Below are positions 1 to 7,703 of a stretch of 15,704 bases of DNA, piece by piece (positions within the stretch are counted from its first letter, which is position 1; each line of letters opens with the position of its first letter). The notes beneath the pieces were generated by a model. That model made no database searches. It was not told where the DNA came from and saw nothing but the letters and a program-made list of their open reading frames with translations. Both the position numbers and the translations under genes were made by a program. The DNA comes from JAWXBR01 sp046595995. Its GTDB lineage: Bacteria > Bacteroidota > Ignavibacteria > Kapaibacteriales > Kapaibacteriaceae. The stretch is from NCBI GenBank assembly GCA_046595995.1, contig JBKJNB010000086.1:1-15704 (forward strand), written 5' to 3'.

Positions 1-1062
1 AACTCATCGAAGGTGTTTCGTGCTCGTGTGCCCATGGTTAAACCAACGGGCGGAGCCGCAGAAGTGCTGTTGATTGCTCCGAAAGACCCTTCGACGGACC
101 CCTTGTCATCGACCGAATCAAGCGAGTGGGAGTGTCTTATCGGTGGACGTCACATTCTTCCGTCGACCACACTTACAAGTGCAGATGGAGTACTCAGTTG
201 CGTGGTGCTCGAGCGCAGTGGTACCGAAGGCGTCGTGCTCCTCGAGTGGACGTCAGATGAATCCCTCGGCGAAATACTTGAGCGCATCGGACAGATGCCG
301 CTGCCACCGTACCTGGGTCGAGAGGCAGAAGCCGACGACGCCAATCGGTATCAGACGGTCTATGCAGACAAGCAAGGCTCTGCCGCCGCGCCAACCGCCG
401 GTCTACATTTCACAGATGCTGTATTCGCCGATCTAGATCGTAAACATATTGAGCACATCGATCTCTTGCTCCACGTCGGCCTCGGCACATTCAAACCCAT
501 CGATGTCGAAGACGTGCGCGACCATATCATGCACACCGAACGTCTTGCTATTAATCGCAGCGCGATCGAAGCGTTCGTGCGTCACACAACGTCTGAAGTG
601 CCATGGGTTACGGTAGTCGGCACGACTTCACTTCGCGCACTCGAGTCGGTGTATTGGGTTGGAGTTCAATTGCAAAAAAATCACGCTAATCCGCCACTGG
701 CAAGGGGCTACGAAAGGGGCTTTCACATAGAGCAGTGGGCAGCATTCGATGATGGGCCACATCCAACACGTGCTCGTGCGTTTGCAGCGGTGCTGCAATG
801 GATGAACGACAACAATCTCGAAGTGCTTGAAGGCTCGACGTCGATACTTCTGGCACCAGGTTGTCACATCGCCACAGCCGATGCGCTTGTCACAAACTTT
901 CATCAGCCAGGGAATACGCTGCTGTTACTTGTAGCGGCGTTCTGCGGTGGTGACGATTGGAAAAAAATTTACGATACGGCATTGGCAGAAGGGTATCGGT
1001 TTCTGAGCTATGGTGATAGCTCGATAATTATTCGGACTAACGACGGCGGTCGACCACTCTAA
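1..1062 (+). CDS. queA: S-adenosylmethionine:tRNA ribosyltransferase-isomerase, 5' truncated by window edge
   Basis: QueA transfers and isomerises the ribosyl part of S-adenosylmethionine onto preQ1-modified tRNA to give epoxyqueuosine, a cytoplasmic step of queuosine synthesis. The frame is open from base 1. Its first residues (NSSKVFRARV) align with the internal QueA motif NNTKVxPARL, so roughly 60-90 residues lie upstream of the window; the GTG at 13 is not the real start. Family motifs seen in order: MPLPPYL, YQTVYA, APTAGLHFT, HVGLGTF, VGTTSLRALES, TNFHQP followed by a hydrophobic LLLLVAAF stretch, and YRFLSYGDSS near the end. An extra ~45-residue segment after the ALES motif (starting VYWVGVQL) is absent from E. 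coli QueA but usual in Bacteroidota QueA. It ends 18 bp from the convergent ybbR-domain gene, and I see no intrinsic terminator between them. Confidence 0.95.
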   Translation, partial: NSSKVFRARVPMVKPTGGAAEVLLIAPKDPSTDPLSSTESSEWECLIGGRHILPSTTLTSADGVLSCVVLERSGTEGVVLLEWTSDESLGEILERIGQMPLPPYLGREAEADDANRYQTVYADKQGSAAAPTAGLHFTDAVFADLDRKHIEHIDLLLHVGLGTFKPIDVEDVRDHIMHTERLAINRSAIEAFVRHTTSEVPWVTVVGTTSLRALESVYWVGVQLQKNHANPPLARGYERGFHIEQWAAFDDGPHPTRARAFAAVLQWMNDNNLEVLEGSTSILLAPGCHIATADALVTNFHQPGNTLLLLVAAFCGGDDWKKIYDTALAEGYRFLSYGDSSIIIRTNDGGRPL

Positions 1063-1080
1063 CGTCCGCGATCGACAACT

Positions 1081-2004
1081 CTATCGCCCCCTGTCCACGA
1101 CCCTTACAAACGCTGGTATCGTACCCATTACCGTAACGCGGTCTGATGTAATCACGCGTGGACGCACATAGGCGTCGCCCGTAAGAGGCGAGACTTCGAC
1201 GCGGACGTCGTCGCGTGTCATGTTGGCGAGTTCTTCTACGCCGCCACGAAGCACAACCCTGACATATTTGGGTCGCACATCGATGTTGCGAAGCGCACCA
1301 GCGTCAACTAGCACCACCGTGACATCATCGAGTGCGATATCCGTCATCTGTTGCACGATTCCTCGTACGCGCACCACATTTGGGACAACATTTACGAGTG
1401 CCATAAGTGAGTCACTAACGGGCAAGTCGTTTTCGAACGATGCGTGAACATCAGCAAGATTCAGACGCTGTGTAGGCCATTCTGTAATCTTATCTACAAT
1501 TACCTTACTACCGCGCACCTCGACCATCGCAGGAGTAACGTGTGGTGAACCGATTACGCGAAACGACTCGCGTGTAGACAGGTTTGTACGCAGTCGTACG
1601 GGCACGGTACGCACAGCCAAATCACCGATGGCCAATGTCATGGAGCTTGGATTAACCGACACTGTGTTGATCTGACGAGAGGTGCTTATAGACCTCACTA
1701 GATCTTCGCGAGTGATTTGATACACACCTTCGGACGATGCCCGCAACGTGCTAAGGTCAAGCGTACACGCCGCAGAACTGTTAAACAGTTCAAGGTTCAG
1801 CAACTGAATGCCAGTCCCACGTGCGCGAACCACAATACTTTGCGGGACAGTAGATAGCAGGGCCTGATTCGGCGGAGCCACAACCACAAGTGGCATCAGA
1901 AATTCGTGCTCGTAGGTACGGGCCAACGACACGTATCCCCATGTAAATGCTGCAAGCAGCATACAAAGAACTATTATGCCTATCGAGTGCCGGCTGGAAG
2001 CCAA
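1081..2004 (-). CDS. YbbR-domain (CdaR-like) membrane-anchored protein
   Basis: This 307-residue protein has one N-terminal membrane segment (about residues 8-27, rich in I, L, V and A) followed by an extracytoplasmic region with repeated YbbR-like units. Each unit has the pattern P-x-x-V-x-V-R-G followed by a hydrophobic strand, for example VPQSIVVRARG, VTPAMVEVRG and VRPKYVRVVLRG. In Firmicutes a YbbR protein (CdaR) regulates the diadenylate cyclase CdaA; no cdaA is in this window, so the partner here is unknown. The start is TTG. A GGAGA ribosome-binding site lies 7 nt upstream and the only in-frame upstream stop is 21 nt away, so TTG is well supported; the next ATG would cut into the membrane segment. 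It overlaps the 3' end of dnaG by 25 bp, indicating cotranscription and probable translational coupling. Confidence 0.85.
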   Translation of the reverse strand: MASSRHSIGIIVLCMLLAAFTWGYVSLARTYEHEFLMPLVVVAPPNQALLSTVPQSIVVRARGTGIQLLNLELFNSSAACTLDLSTLRASSEGVYQITREDLVRSISTSRQINTVSVNPSSMTLAIGDLAVRTVPVRLRTNLSTRESFRVIGSPHVTPAMVEVRGSKVIVDKITEWPTQRLNLADVHASFENDLPVSDSLMALVNVVPNVVRVRGIVQQMTDIALDDVTVVLVDAGALRNIDVRPKYVRVVLRGGVEELANMTRDDVRVEVSPLTGDAYVRPRVITSDRVTVMGTIPAFVRVVDRGR

Positions 2005-3890
2005 TGCGATGTCTCCGATTCGTCATTAAGGCGTCGGCGCGATTCTTCGCGCTCGGTCACGAGCTTGTTCAAACTGTGCAGAATACGCATCCGTTCGTCA
2101 ACATCGGCTACACGCTCCAACAATTGCGTGTGTTCTTCGATGTCTTTTGTAAGTCTGTGAATGCGAAGTGCCACCAAAGCATCGCGAACCGGACGTGTGT
2201 GGTCGATATCAGGCATCTCTACGTTGAACCGTTCCCACTGCACGCTAATTGCTTCAACGCTAAACGATATGTCTGCGATCTCGCGGCGCTCGTCGGGTGT
2301 GAGGCCCTCATCATTCAGCACATGATGCAGAATGTCGTGATGCTCGGTATCCGCGATAAGGATGTGATGAAACAGTTTGCGTCCGCGTTCCGACCAAAAC
2401 ACATCTTCGTCGATATCATACTTGTTTATTAACAGAGCAACGCCGTCTTTAACGCACAATGCAATCCGTAGTAGCTCACGTTCCGGTGGAAGCAGCGATG
2501 CAATGCGTACGGAAGGGACTGCTGAAAGGGTCTCGGAATCAAGGGGCTGGGCCGCATGGTCACCAGTGCCGTGGGCGCCTCTCAGCGGGGCCTTGTCCCG
2601 TTGAGACGGATTGAACTCGCGCTGCAGCATGCGTTCGTCGAGACGAAACTCCGATGCGAGGTCGCGAATGAGAAACGGGTGGCGAATTGCGTCGGGAACT
2701 GCAGCAATCCAATCGAGCATCGTGCGCACGGCTTTCGCCTGCTGCACCGGTTCGTCGAGCATGCCCAGGCCGCGCAACCGATGCGTTTGAAAAAGTAGCC
2801 ACGACGCAGCACCATCCAATGCGCTCTGCATGGCTTCAGCCCCTTCAACGCGGATGAGACTGTCAGGGTCGGTGCCCGCAGGCAACGCTACACAACGGAC
2901 ATCAAAGCCCCCTGCCAAAGCAAGTTCGATACCGCGCGTGGTTGCGGCTTGGCCAGCATTGTCTGCATCAAATACAAGCACGATGGTGTCCGCGTGTTTG
3001 CGCAGTAAGCGAAGGTGCTCTTCGGTGAGCGAAGTGCCACTGCTTGCAACGGTGTTTCGGAACCCGGTCTGGTGCATCATGACTACGTCGGCCTGGCCTT
3101 CGACGATTACCGCAGTGCGGTGCTCTGCAATCGGACGTTTTGCTCTGTCGAGTCCGTACAGCACCCGACTTTTATCGTACACAATGCCCTGCGGCGAGTT
3201 GATGTACTTCGGTGTGTTTTCTTCTGACACCATGGCCCGCGCGCTAAAGCCAACGACACGTCCGACGTCATCGCGAATGGCAAACATGGCACGTCCGCGG
3301 AACCGGTCGTAGCTACGTCCGTCTTCCTTCGTAATAATCAGTCCCGCATCCGACAGTTGTTGTCCCGAGTACCCATTCTCCGTCAGGTGCACCATCACAC
3401 CGTCCCACGACGCGGGCGCAGCGCCCATTGCAAAGTCTTCGATGGTTTGTGCGGTGAACTGACGTTGCTCAAAATATTTACGAATGGTAGCGCCGTCAGA
3501 GCTTGCTAGCTGGGCCTGATAAAACGCAGTAGCATCGCGAAGTGCGGCGTACGCTGCGTCTTTGCGAGCGAGGATGCCAGTGGGGTCAGCGCGTTCTTCT
3601 TGCGGAATAATGATGCCGTATTTGTCGGCAAGGTGCCGCATGGCATCAACGAAGCCGAGGTGCATGAAGTCCTGCACAAACGTTATGGCGTTGCCTGCTT
3701 TACCACAGCCGAAGCACTTGTACATCCCACGTTCGGCGTTCACGTTAAACGAAGGGGTCTTCTCTTTGTGGAACGGACAAAGTCCGAGGTAGTTGCGCCC
3801 CATCTTCCGCAACGGCACATACTCACCAACGACATCGACGATGCCGGCAGCCGACCGAATCTGGTCGATGATATGTTGGGGGATTAACAT
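1980..3890 (-). CDS. dnaG: DNA primase
   Basis: DnaG lays down RNA primers for the replication fork and works with the replicative helicase. The 636-residue length is normal. The N-terminal CHC2 zinc finger is present (C38, H41, C59, C62). The catalytic core carries the conserved PKYINSP motif near residue 227 and LYGLDRAK near 244. The TOPRIM fold follows, with E264 in VIVEGQAD and D308/D310 in VFDADNAG as metal ligands. The C-terminal ~170 residues are poorly conserved, as expected for the helicase-interacting domain. The start is ATG (MLIPQHIIDQIR), a usual DnaG N-terminus, with only a weak AGAGA upstream. It lies 44 bp downstream of folK and overlaps the ybbR-domain gene by 25 bp, forming a four-gene operon. 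Confidence 0.97.
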   Translation of the reverse strand: MLIPQHIIDQIRSAAGIVDVVGEYVPLRKMGRNYLGLCPFHKEKTPSFNVNAERGMYKCFGCGKAGNAITFVQDFMHLGFVDAMRHLADKYGIIIPQEERADPTGILARKDAAYAALRDATAFYQAQLASSDGATIRKYFEQRQFTAQTIEDFAMGAAPASWDGVMVHLTENGYSGQQLSDAGLIITKEDGRSYDRFRGRAMFAIRDDVGRVVGFSARAMVSEENTPKYINSPQGIVYDKSRVLYGLDRAKRPIAEHRTAVIVEGQADVVMMHQTGFRNTVASSGTSLTEEHLRLLRKHADTIVLVFDADNAGQAATTRGIELALAGGFDVRCVALPAGTDPDSLIRVEGAEAMQSALDGAASWLLFQTHRLRGLGMLDEPVQQAKAVRTMLDWIAAVPDAIRHPFLIRDLASEFRLDERMLQREFNPSQRDKAPLRGAHGTGDHAAQPLDSETLSAVPSVRIASLLPPERELLRIALCVKDGVALLINKYDIDEDVFWSERGRKLFHHILIADTEHHDILHHVLNDEGLTPDERREIADISFSVEAISVQWERFNVEMPDIDHTRPVRDALVALRIHRLTKDIEEHTQLLERVADVDERMRILHSLNKLVTEREESRRRLNDESETSHWLPAGTR

Positions 3891-3934
3891 AATTCTCTAC
3901 AGCGCTTTTGCGTTCTGTGCTACACGATTGTGTC

Positions 3935-4423
3935 TCAATCTACTACCGTCACGCGAGATGTATCAGCGCATGTGCGCAGCAACTCGGCTACTGTGTTCTT
4001 CGTTACGGGGTCGACGAGTAGAGCGGCGATCTCGGCTGCGGGCACGAGTACAAATCGGCGTTCAGCCATCCGTGGATGCGGAATCGTAAGGCGCTCGTTC
4101 GACAGCGTTGAATCACCATACAGTAAGATGTCGATATCGATCTCGCGTTCACGCCATTGCTCGCGGTGTTGACGTCCGAGTGTTTCCTCGATGCCTTTGC
4201 ACACCCGAAAAAGTTCTTCCGCCGTCAGCACGGTGTTGCCGACAACAACTGCATTCAAAAAATCTGGTTGATCTCTGAAGCCCACGGGTTCTGTTACGTA
4301 CATGCTCGACGCAACAACGTTCGTAAGTGCGTCGTGCTTCAGGTGTTCAATCGCAGCGGCAATCCTCTCGGCTCGCGGTTCGAGATTCGAACCGAGCGAA
4401 AGCAGAACGCGAGCGAGCGTCAC
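3935..4423 (-). CDS. folK: 2-amino-4-hydroxy-6-hydroxymethyldihydropteridine pyrophosphokinase (HPPK)
   Basis: FolK transfers pyrophosphate from ATP to 6-hydroxymethyl-7,8-dihydropterin, the step after FolB in folate synthesis. The 162 residues match a single-domain HPPK. Visible motifs are LGSNLE (10-15), TEPVGFRDQPDFLNAVV (44-60), the metal-binding IDIDILLYG with D96 and D98 (equivalent to D95/D97 of the E. coli enzyme), and IPHPRMAERRFVLVP. The start is GTG within the overlap GTGA, whose TGA is the stop of folB. This 4-nt overlap fixes the start and implies translational coupling. The folB-folK pairing supports both assignments. Confidence 0.95.
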   Translation of the reverse strand: MTLARVLLSLGSNLEPRAERIAAAIEHLKHDALTNVVASSMYVTEPVGFRDQPDFLNAVVVGNTVLTAEELFRVCKGIEETLGRQHREQWREREIDIDILLYGDSTLSNERLTIPHPRMAERRFVLVPAAEIAALLVDPVTKNTVAELLRTCADTSRVTVVD

Positions 4424-4806
4424 CCTTTGTTCTCGCGAAGGACTGTGATTTCTGCTTCGATGTGGTCGAGGACGTGTTGCACCGGTACGCTGAGTTTGCG
4501 AACGCGTACGGTAACGTGATCAATCTTATCAAAGCGCTCCACTGCAGACGACGCAATATCGAAGGCAAGGGTCTCTACGAGTGCGTACGGTTCGTCGCCG
4601 TTCATGTGCTCGTTCACGAGAAACAACACCTCCTGATAATTCACCGTGTCGTTCAGGTTGTCGCTCACCACAGCCTGACGTGCATCATAGTAAATGTCGA
4701 CATCAACCTGATATCGTCCACCCAGTTGCTGCTCTTCGGGCCGCACACCGTGATAGGCGAAAAATTCTGCGTTCTCGATTGTAAGGCGGGCGAGGAGTGA
4801 CTTCAT
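4420..4806 (-). CDS. folB: dihydroneopterin aldolase
   Basis: FolB converts 7,8-dihydroneopterin to 6-hydroxymethyl-7,8-dihydropterin and glycolaldehyde. The 128-residue length is typical. Conserved features seen are the FFAYHGV motif with the acidic pair E24/E25, the TVNYQEV segment (Y57), LVETLAFDIA with E78, and the C-terminal VRVRKLSVPV in which K104 should be the catalytic lysine. The ATG start is preceded by AAGAAG about 7-8 nt upstream, a weak ribosome-binding site. It is the first gene of the folB-folK-dnaG-ybbR operon and overlaps folK by 4 nt. A possible promoter -7 element lies about 40 nt upstream. Confidence 0.93.
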   Translation of the reverse strand: MKSLLARLTIENAEFFAYHGVRPEEQQLGGRYQVDVDIYYDARQAVVSDNLNDTVNYQEVLFLVNEHMNGDEPYALVETLAFDIASSAVERFDKIDHVTVRVRKLSVPVQHVLDHIEAEITVLRENKG

Positions 4807-4847
4807 AGGTGTTCTTCTTGTAGGGTTCGCAGGGTGGAAGTGGGCGA

Positions 4848-4855
4848 CAAATCTA
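4848..4855 (-). promoter_or_regulatory. possible Bacteroidota-type -7 element for the folB operon
   Basis: On the minus strand the sequence reads TAGATTTG, a full match to the Bacteroidota -7 consensus TAnnTTTG. It would start transcription about 36 nt before the folB ATG. No TTTG or TTG is found about 20 nt further upstream, so the -33 element is missing or very weak. The call rests on one short motif and its position. Confidence 0.35.
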
Positions 4856-4874
4856 CGAAAAGGGCAGGGGGTAC

Positions 4875-4928
4875 GGGGCGAAGTAAATGAAAGGGGAGGG
4901 GCAGAAAGGGGCTAAGTAAATGAATGGG
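4875..4928. repeat. 21-bp imperfect direct repeat, two copies at 33-bp period, in the folB upstream region
   Basis: The 140-bp gap between the TlpA-like gene and folB holds no gene. It contains two copies of GGGGC-N-AAGTAAATGAA-N-GGG, at 4875-4895 and 4908-4928, differing only at the two N positions. The spacer is G-rich and purine-biased (GGGGAGGGGCAGAAA). On the minus strand, the direction of transcription, the copies read CATTTACTT followed by an M-GCCCC block. A repeated operator, a decayed intergenic repeat family, or a chance product of purine-rich sequence are all possible. Confidence 0.6.
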
Positions 4929-4946
4929 CAGCGAGCGGGAGCGCAG

Positions 4947-6695
4947 CTACTTAAGTAAAGCGTCTACCTTAGTGCCTAGTTCTTCGCCTGAGCGTTCCGA
5001 GCCCCCTACCTGCCACAGAACGGTTTTTCCAGTCTGGTCGATGATGACGTGTGTGGGATAACTGTTGACACCCAGTCTATTACAGATCTCCTGAGCGTCA
5101 GGTATGACGGTAGCTTCGAGCGGAAAGCGAGCGAGGTATTTCTTAAGTGCAGTCTTATCGTTCAACGCAATTGATAGAAACACAACACGGGAATCGTCTT
5201 TGTATTTGGTTCCGAATTCATTGAGGCTTTTGTGCTCGATAAAACAACCTGAACAGCCAATAAACCACAGGTCGATGACGATAACCTTCCCAGCATAATC
5301 GGCTAACCTGCCGCGACTACCATCAATGGTCTCGAAGGCAAAGTCGGGGATGGCAGGGAGGACATAATTCTTAAACGTTTCGGCTAGTGCGGTATCTCCG
5401 GACGCGCGTGCGGCGTGTACGAGTGCCTGCGATATTAGTTGACGGCCATATCCGTTCTGAGCCTTTTGCATGGCTTCGTTGCCAAACGCAATTGCAACAT
5501 CATGACGGCCTTGCGCAGAGTAGGCTGAAACGAGAAGTGCACGCATACGATCGACCCTACCCCTACTTCCGTAAATGTTCTCACCACTACGGAAACCTAG
5601 TTGTTGAAGGCTTGCATGCTCAGCCCGTCGTAGATGGTGTTCTGCCCTTACAGGGTTGTAAAACAGTGCGTCCTTTATCAGTAGCTTCTCCGCAATTGCT
5701 TTAAGTATCTCTACATCATTCGATGTAGACCAAGCGTTGATGATGACGCCAACCTTGGCAGTATCGAGATTCTCAATCTGCCCGAAATTCTCAATATCCC
5801 AGGTACTCAGTATCCATGTTTTTCCAAGTTCGGTTCTCGGGTAGGCAGCGGCTAGGTCGAGTGTAATCCTTGATCGCGCGGTTTGCGTGATGAATTCCTC
5901 GCCCCGAAGCTCGGGAGCAAAGAAGGGGCCCCAAAGTCCTTGATCCTCAAGAAGTGGTTCGTATGCCTGGTTGCGCACTTGGGCTTGTACTGCGCTGTCC
6001 AAATATATATGCTCCAGGGAATCGCCATTCTTGTGGTCAGAATGGAACCGAGATACCGTGAGGTACCAATTGAATGTCGGCACGCGTTGCGACATCACGA
6101 TCTGAAGCAAACTGTCAACCTTCGCTGTAGCCTGCTCACGCGAGATACCACCATGTTGCTGAACAAACAATGCTCCGGCTTTCTGCCAGTACTGATAGTA
6201 GGCGTAGAAATTCCATGGGTACATCGTTCGTTCGAACGCTAGGGCCGAGTCGACGTTGTCAAGGATGTCCATTGCTGTATTGGGAAGCAATGGCAAGGCA
6301 TCTGATTGATATGCGAACTCCATGATTCCGTTGGGCAATCGTTCGGTTGGAATGCAGATCTCAAGTCTAACGTGGTATGTGGAGTCCGGCAGAACCAGGC
6401 GGACTCGATACAATGCGGTGTCGAGGCGCAACATCGGTAGCACAATGGTGCGTCCGCCATGCATGGTACGCACATGGGCAGCGCAAAAAATTGTGTCCAC
6501 AGATGCGCTCGTGGCGTACACCGAAGTACCAGGTGGTACATATGTAACATCGTACGTGCCCGAAGGACCAGGAACCTGCTCTGTGCTCACGCCAACTTTT
6601 GGGGTCGAATCCTGAGCCAGAGCAGTAGGAGCGCTTAAGCCGCAGGAAGCGCCAGCGCAGAATGCGAGTACGATTAAATAAAGAAGTTTATTGAT
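4947..6695 (-). CDS. secreted TlpA-like thioredoxin-fold protein with long N-terminal extension
   Basis: A 582-residue exported protein, probably a periplasmic or surface thiol-disulfide oxidoreductase. The C-terminal ~140 residues form a TlpA/AhpC-TSA-like domain: PDFAFETIDG, a KVIVIDLWF strand, a C-S-G-C redox motif (C481, C484) and a cis-Pro in SYPTHVIID (P547). The first ~90 mature residues look like a beta-sandwich (TYDVTYVPPG to PTERLPNG) and recur in the decayed paralogue next door. The middle ~330 residues are helix-rich and I do not recognise them. The start needs care. The first ATG/GTG/TTG in frame is GTG at 6590, inside the motif KVGVS shared with the paralogue. The open frame continues upstream through a clear signal peptide (NKLLYLIVLAFCAG to TALAQ). 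It has no standard start codon but has GAGGAG 5 nt before an ATC at 6693-6695. I therefore start at ATC; a frameshift at the start is the alternative. Confidence 0.8.
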   Translation of the reverse strand: MNKLLYLIVLAFCAGASCGLSAPTALAQDSTPKVGVSTEQVPGPSGTYDVTYVPPGTSVYATSASVDTIFCAAHVRTMHGGRTIVLPMLRLDTALYRVRLVLPDSTYHVRLEICIPTERLPNGIMEFAYQSDALPLLPNTAMDILDNVDSALAFERTMYPWNFYAYYQYWQKAGALFVQQHGGISREQATAKVDSLLQIVMSQRVPTFNWYLTVSRFHSDHKNGDSLEHIYLDSAVQAQVRNQAYEPLLEDQGLWGPFFAPELRGEEFITQTARSRITLDLAAAYPRTELGKTWILSTWDIENFGQIENLDTAKVGVIINAWSTSNDVEILKAIAEKLLIKDALFYNPVRAEHHLRRAEHASLQQLGFRSGENIYGSRGRVDRMRALLVSAYSAQGRHDVAIAFGNEAMQKAQNGYGRQLISQALVHAARASGDTALAETFKNYVLPAIPDFAFETIDGSRGRLADYAGKVIVIDLWFIGCSGCFIEHKSLNEFGTKYKDDSRVVFLSIALNDKTALKKYLARFPLEATVIPDAQEICNRLGVNSYPTHVIIDQTGKTVLWQVGGSERSGEELGTKVDALLK

Positions 6696-6700
6696 GACGA

Positions 6701-6706
6701 CTCCTC
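6701..6706 (-). promoter_or_regulatory. GAGGAG ribosome-binding site supporting the extended TlpA-like start
   Basis: On the minus strand GAGGAG is followed by TCGTC and then ATC at 6695-6693, in frame with the signal peptide of the TlpA-like protein. Spacing is right for initiation at that ATC. The same stretch contains ATG at 6708-6706, which opens a six-codon frame (MRSRHQ) that stops at 6688. A one-base indel just after that ATG could join it to the signal peptide. Confidence 0.55.
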
Positions 6707-6764
6707 ATAATTTTGGCTGGAACCTTGCAGCACCTAGCGCGGAATGCAGCGCGCAGATGGCAGA

Positions 6765-7302
6765 TTACTTCAATAGCTTCTCGACTTCGACCGCAAGCTT
6801 GTCGCCAGAAGTCGAGGAGCCCCCTACTTCCCAGAGCCTTGTTTTACCGAATTGATCGATAATAACGTGCGTCGGAGCTGACTTGATACTGAGTTTGTCC
6901 ATGATTGCTTGTGCATTTGTTACGATCGCCATCCGGCAGTTGTTCTGTAGGCAGACACACGTCAAGCATAACGCTGAGAGTGGAATCGGGAAATGTTAGG
7001 GTGGTTCTGTAAAAGGCGGAGTCCACACGCGTCATCGGACGCACTAGCTCGCGTACTCCATGCATGGTGTAGACAACTGCCCCGCAAAACACGGTGTCGC
7101 TGAACGTAGCAGACGCAAATGCCGAGCCCGCTGGAGGTACGTAGGTTACGGTGTATGTGCGGGTCTGCGACTTGTCACGGATCATGCTCACGCCGACCTT
7201 CGACTGGGCGGAGCATACGCTCACGTTGAATAACGCATGTGTGCTTAGCAGAAGCACACCAGTAAAAATGATTATCGCAACGTGAATGCTCTTCGATATC
7301 AT
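6765..7302 (-). pseudogene. decayed paralogue of the adjacent TlpA-like gene (internal deletion plus frameshift)
   Basis: The 5' part (7302 to ~6930) encodes a signal peptide, about 90 residues paralogous to the N-terminal domain of the intact neighbour (shared KVGVS, VTYVPP, LPDST, LPTEQLPDG), then runs out of frame to a stop at 6844. From about 6930 a different frame carries the paralogous C-terminus (NAQAIMDKL, APTHVIIDQFGKT, VGGS) to a stop at 6765. The junction sits near 6925-6935. Against the neighbour, the missing piece is about 405 residues (~1.2 kb), including the C-x-x-C motif, so no thioredoxin activity is expected. The ATG overlaps the Doc toxin stop by 4 nt (ATGA). A 152-residue secreted product from the 5' part could still be made. 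Tandem duplication followed by deletion in one copy is the simplest history. Confidence 0.85.
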
Positions 7303-7703
7303 GTGCGCTCTAAAAAAGTGCGTAGTCGTGTTGTCGTTTCCTGACGATCGAGAGTACTCGATGCAAGGTCCAGCGCAATCTTCTCTAATTCTGCTGAATC
7401 TGAATTTGTTGTGATGTCATTCAAGCGAAGGAACGTAATACATGCGGCTAGCGATGTGCGTTTGTTGCCATCTACAAATGCATGATTGCGACTTAGGTAG
7501 AATAGGTATGCTGCGGCTATCTCTATTAAGTCTTCGAAAGGAGACGCCCCGTCGAACGTTGCCTGGGGAGCTGCAACGGCGGATTCGAGCAAAGGTAAAT
7601 CGCGAATTCCCGACGACACACCAAAACGAGCGATGGACTTATCATGGATCTCCATGACAATGTCCAGCGTTAGGTGAACCACATGCGCCGGATCATTGTT
7701 CAC
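7299..7703 (-). CDS. doc: Doc-type (death-on-curing, Fic fold) toxin of a toxin-antitoxin pair
   Basis: A 134-residue Fic-fold protein of the Doc branch. The N-terminal pattern LTLDIVMEIHDKSIARFG and the phrase GIRDLPLLESAVAAPQATF are typical of the family. The active-site loop is H74-A-F-V-D78-G-N80-K81-R82-T. The Lys where AMPylating Fic proteins have a second Gly marks the Doc type; the phage P1 Doc homologue is a kinase that inactivates elongation factor Tu. All key residues are present, so it should be active. The start is GTG, fixed by the 4-nt overlap GTGA with the antitoxin stop. Its own TGA overlaps the ATG of the decayed TlpA-like gene. Regulation is presumably by the upstream antitoxin. 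Confidence 0.92.
   Translation of the reverse strand: MNNDPAHVVHLTLDIVMEIHDKSIARFGVSSGIRDLPLLESAVAAPQATFDGASPFEDLIEIAAAYLFYLSRNHAFVDGNKRTSLAACITFLRLNDITTNSDSAELEKIALDLASSTLDRQETTTRLRTFLERT

Noticed and set aside
1063..1080. Bidirectional terminator between queA and the ybbR-domain gene
   Set aside because: The 18-bp gap has no stem of useful length and no T-run in either direction.
1947..2432. 161-codon plus-strand open frame antisense to dnaG and ybbR
   Set aside because: It has no recognisable motif or ribosome-binding site, and the opposite strand carries two clear conserved genes.
4947..6590. GTG at 6590 as the start of the TlpA-like gene
   Set aside because: It removes the signal peptide and cuts through KVGVS, a motif also present inside the paralogue after its own signal peptide.
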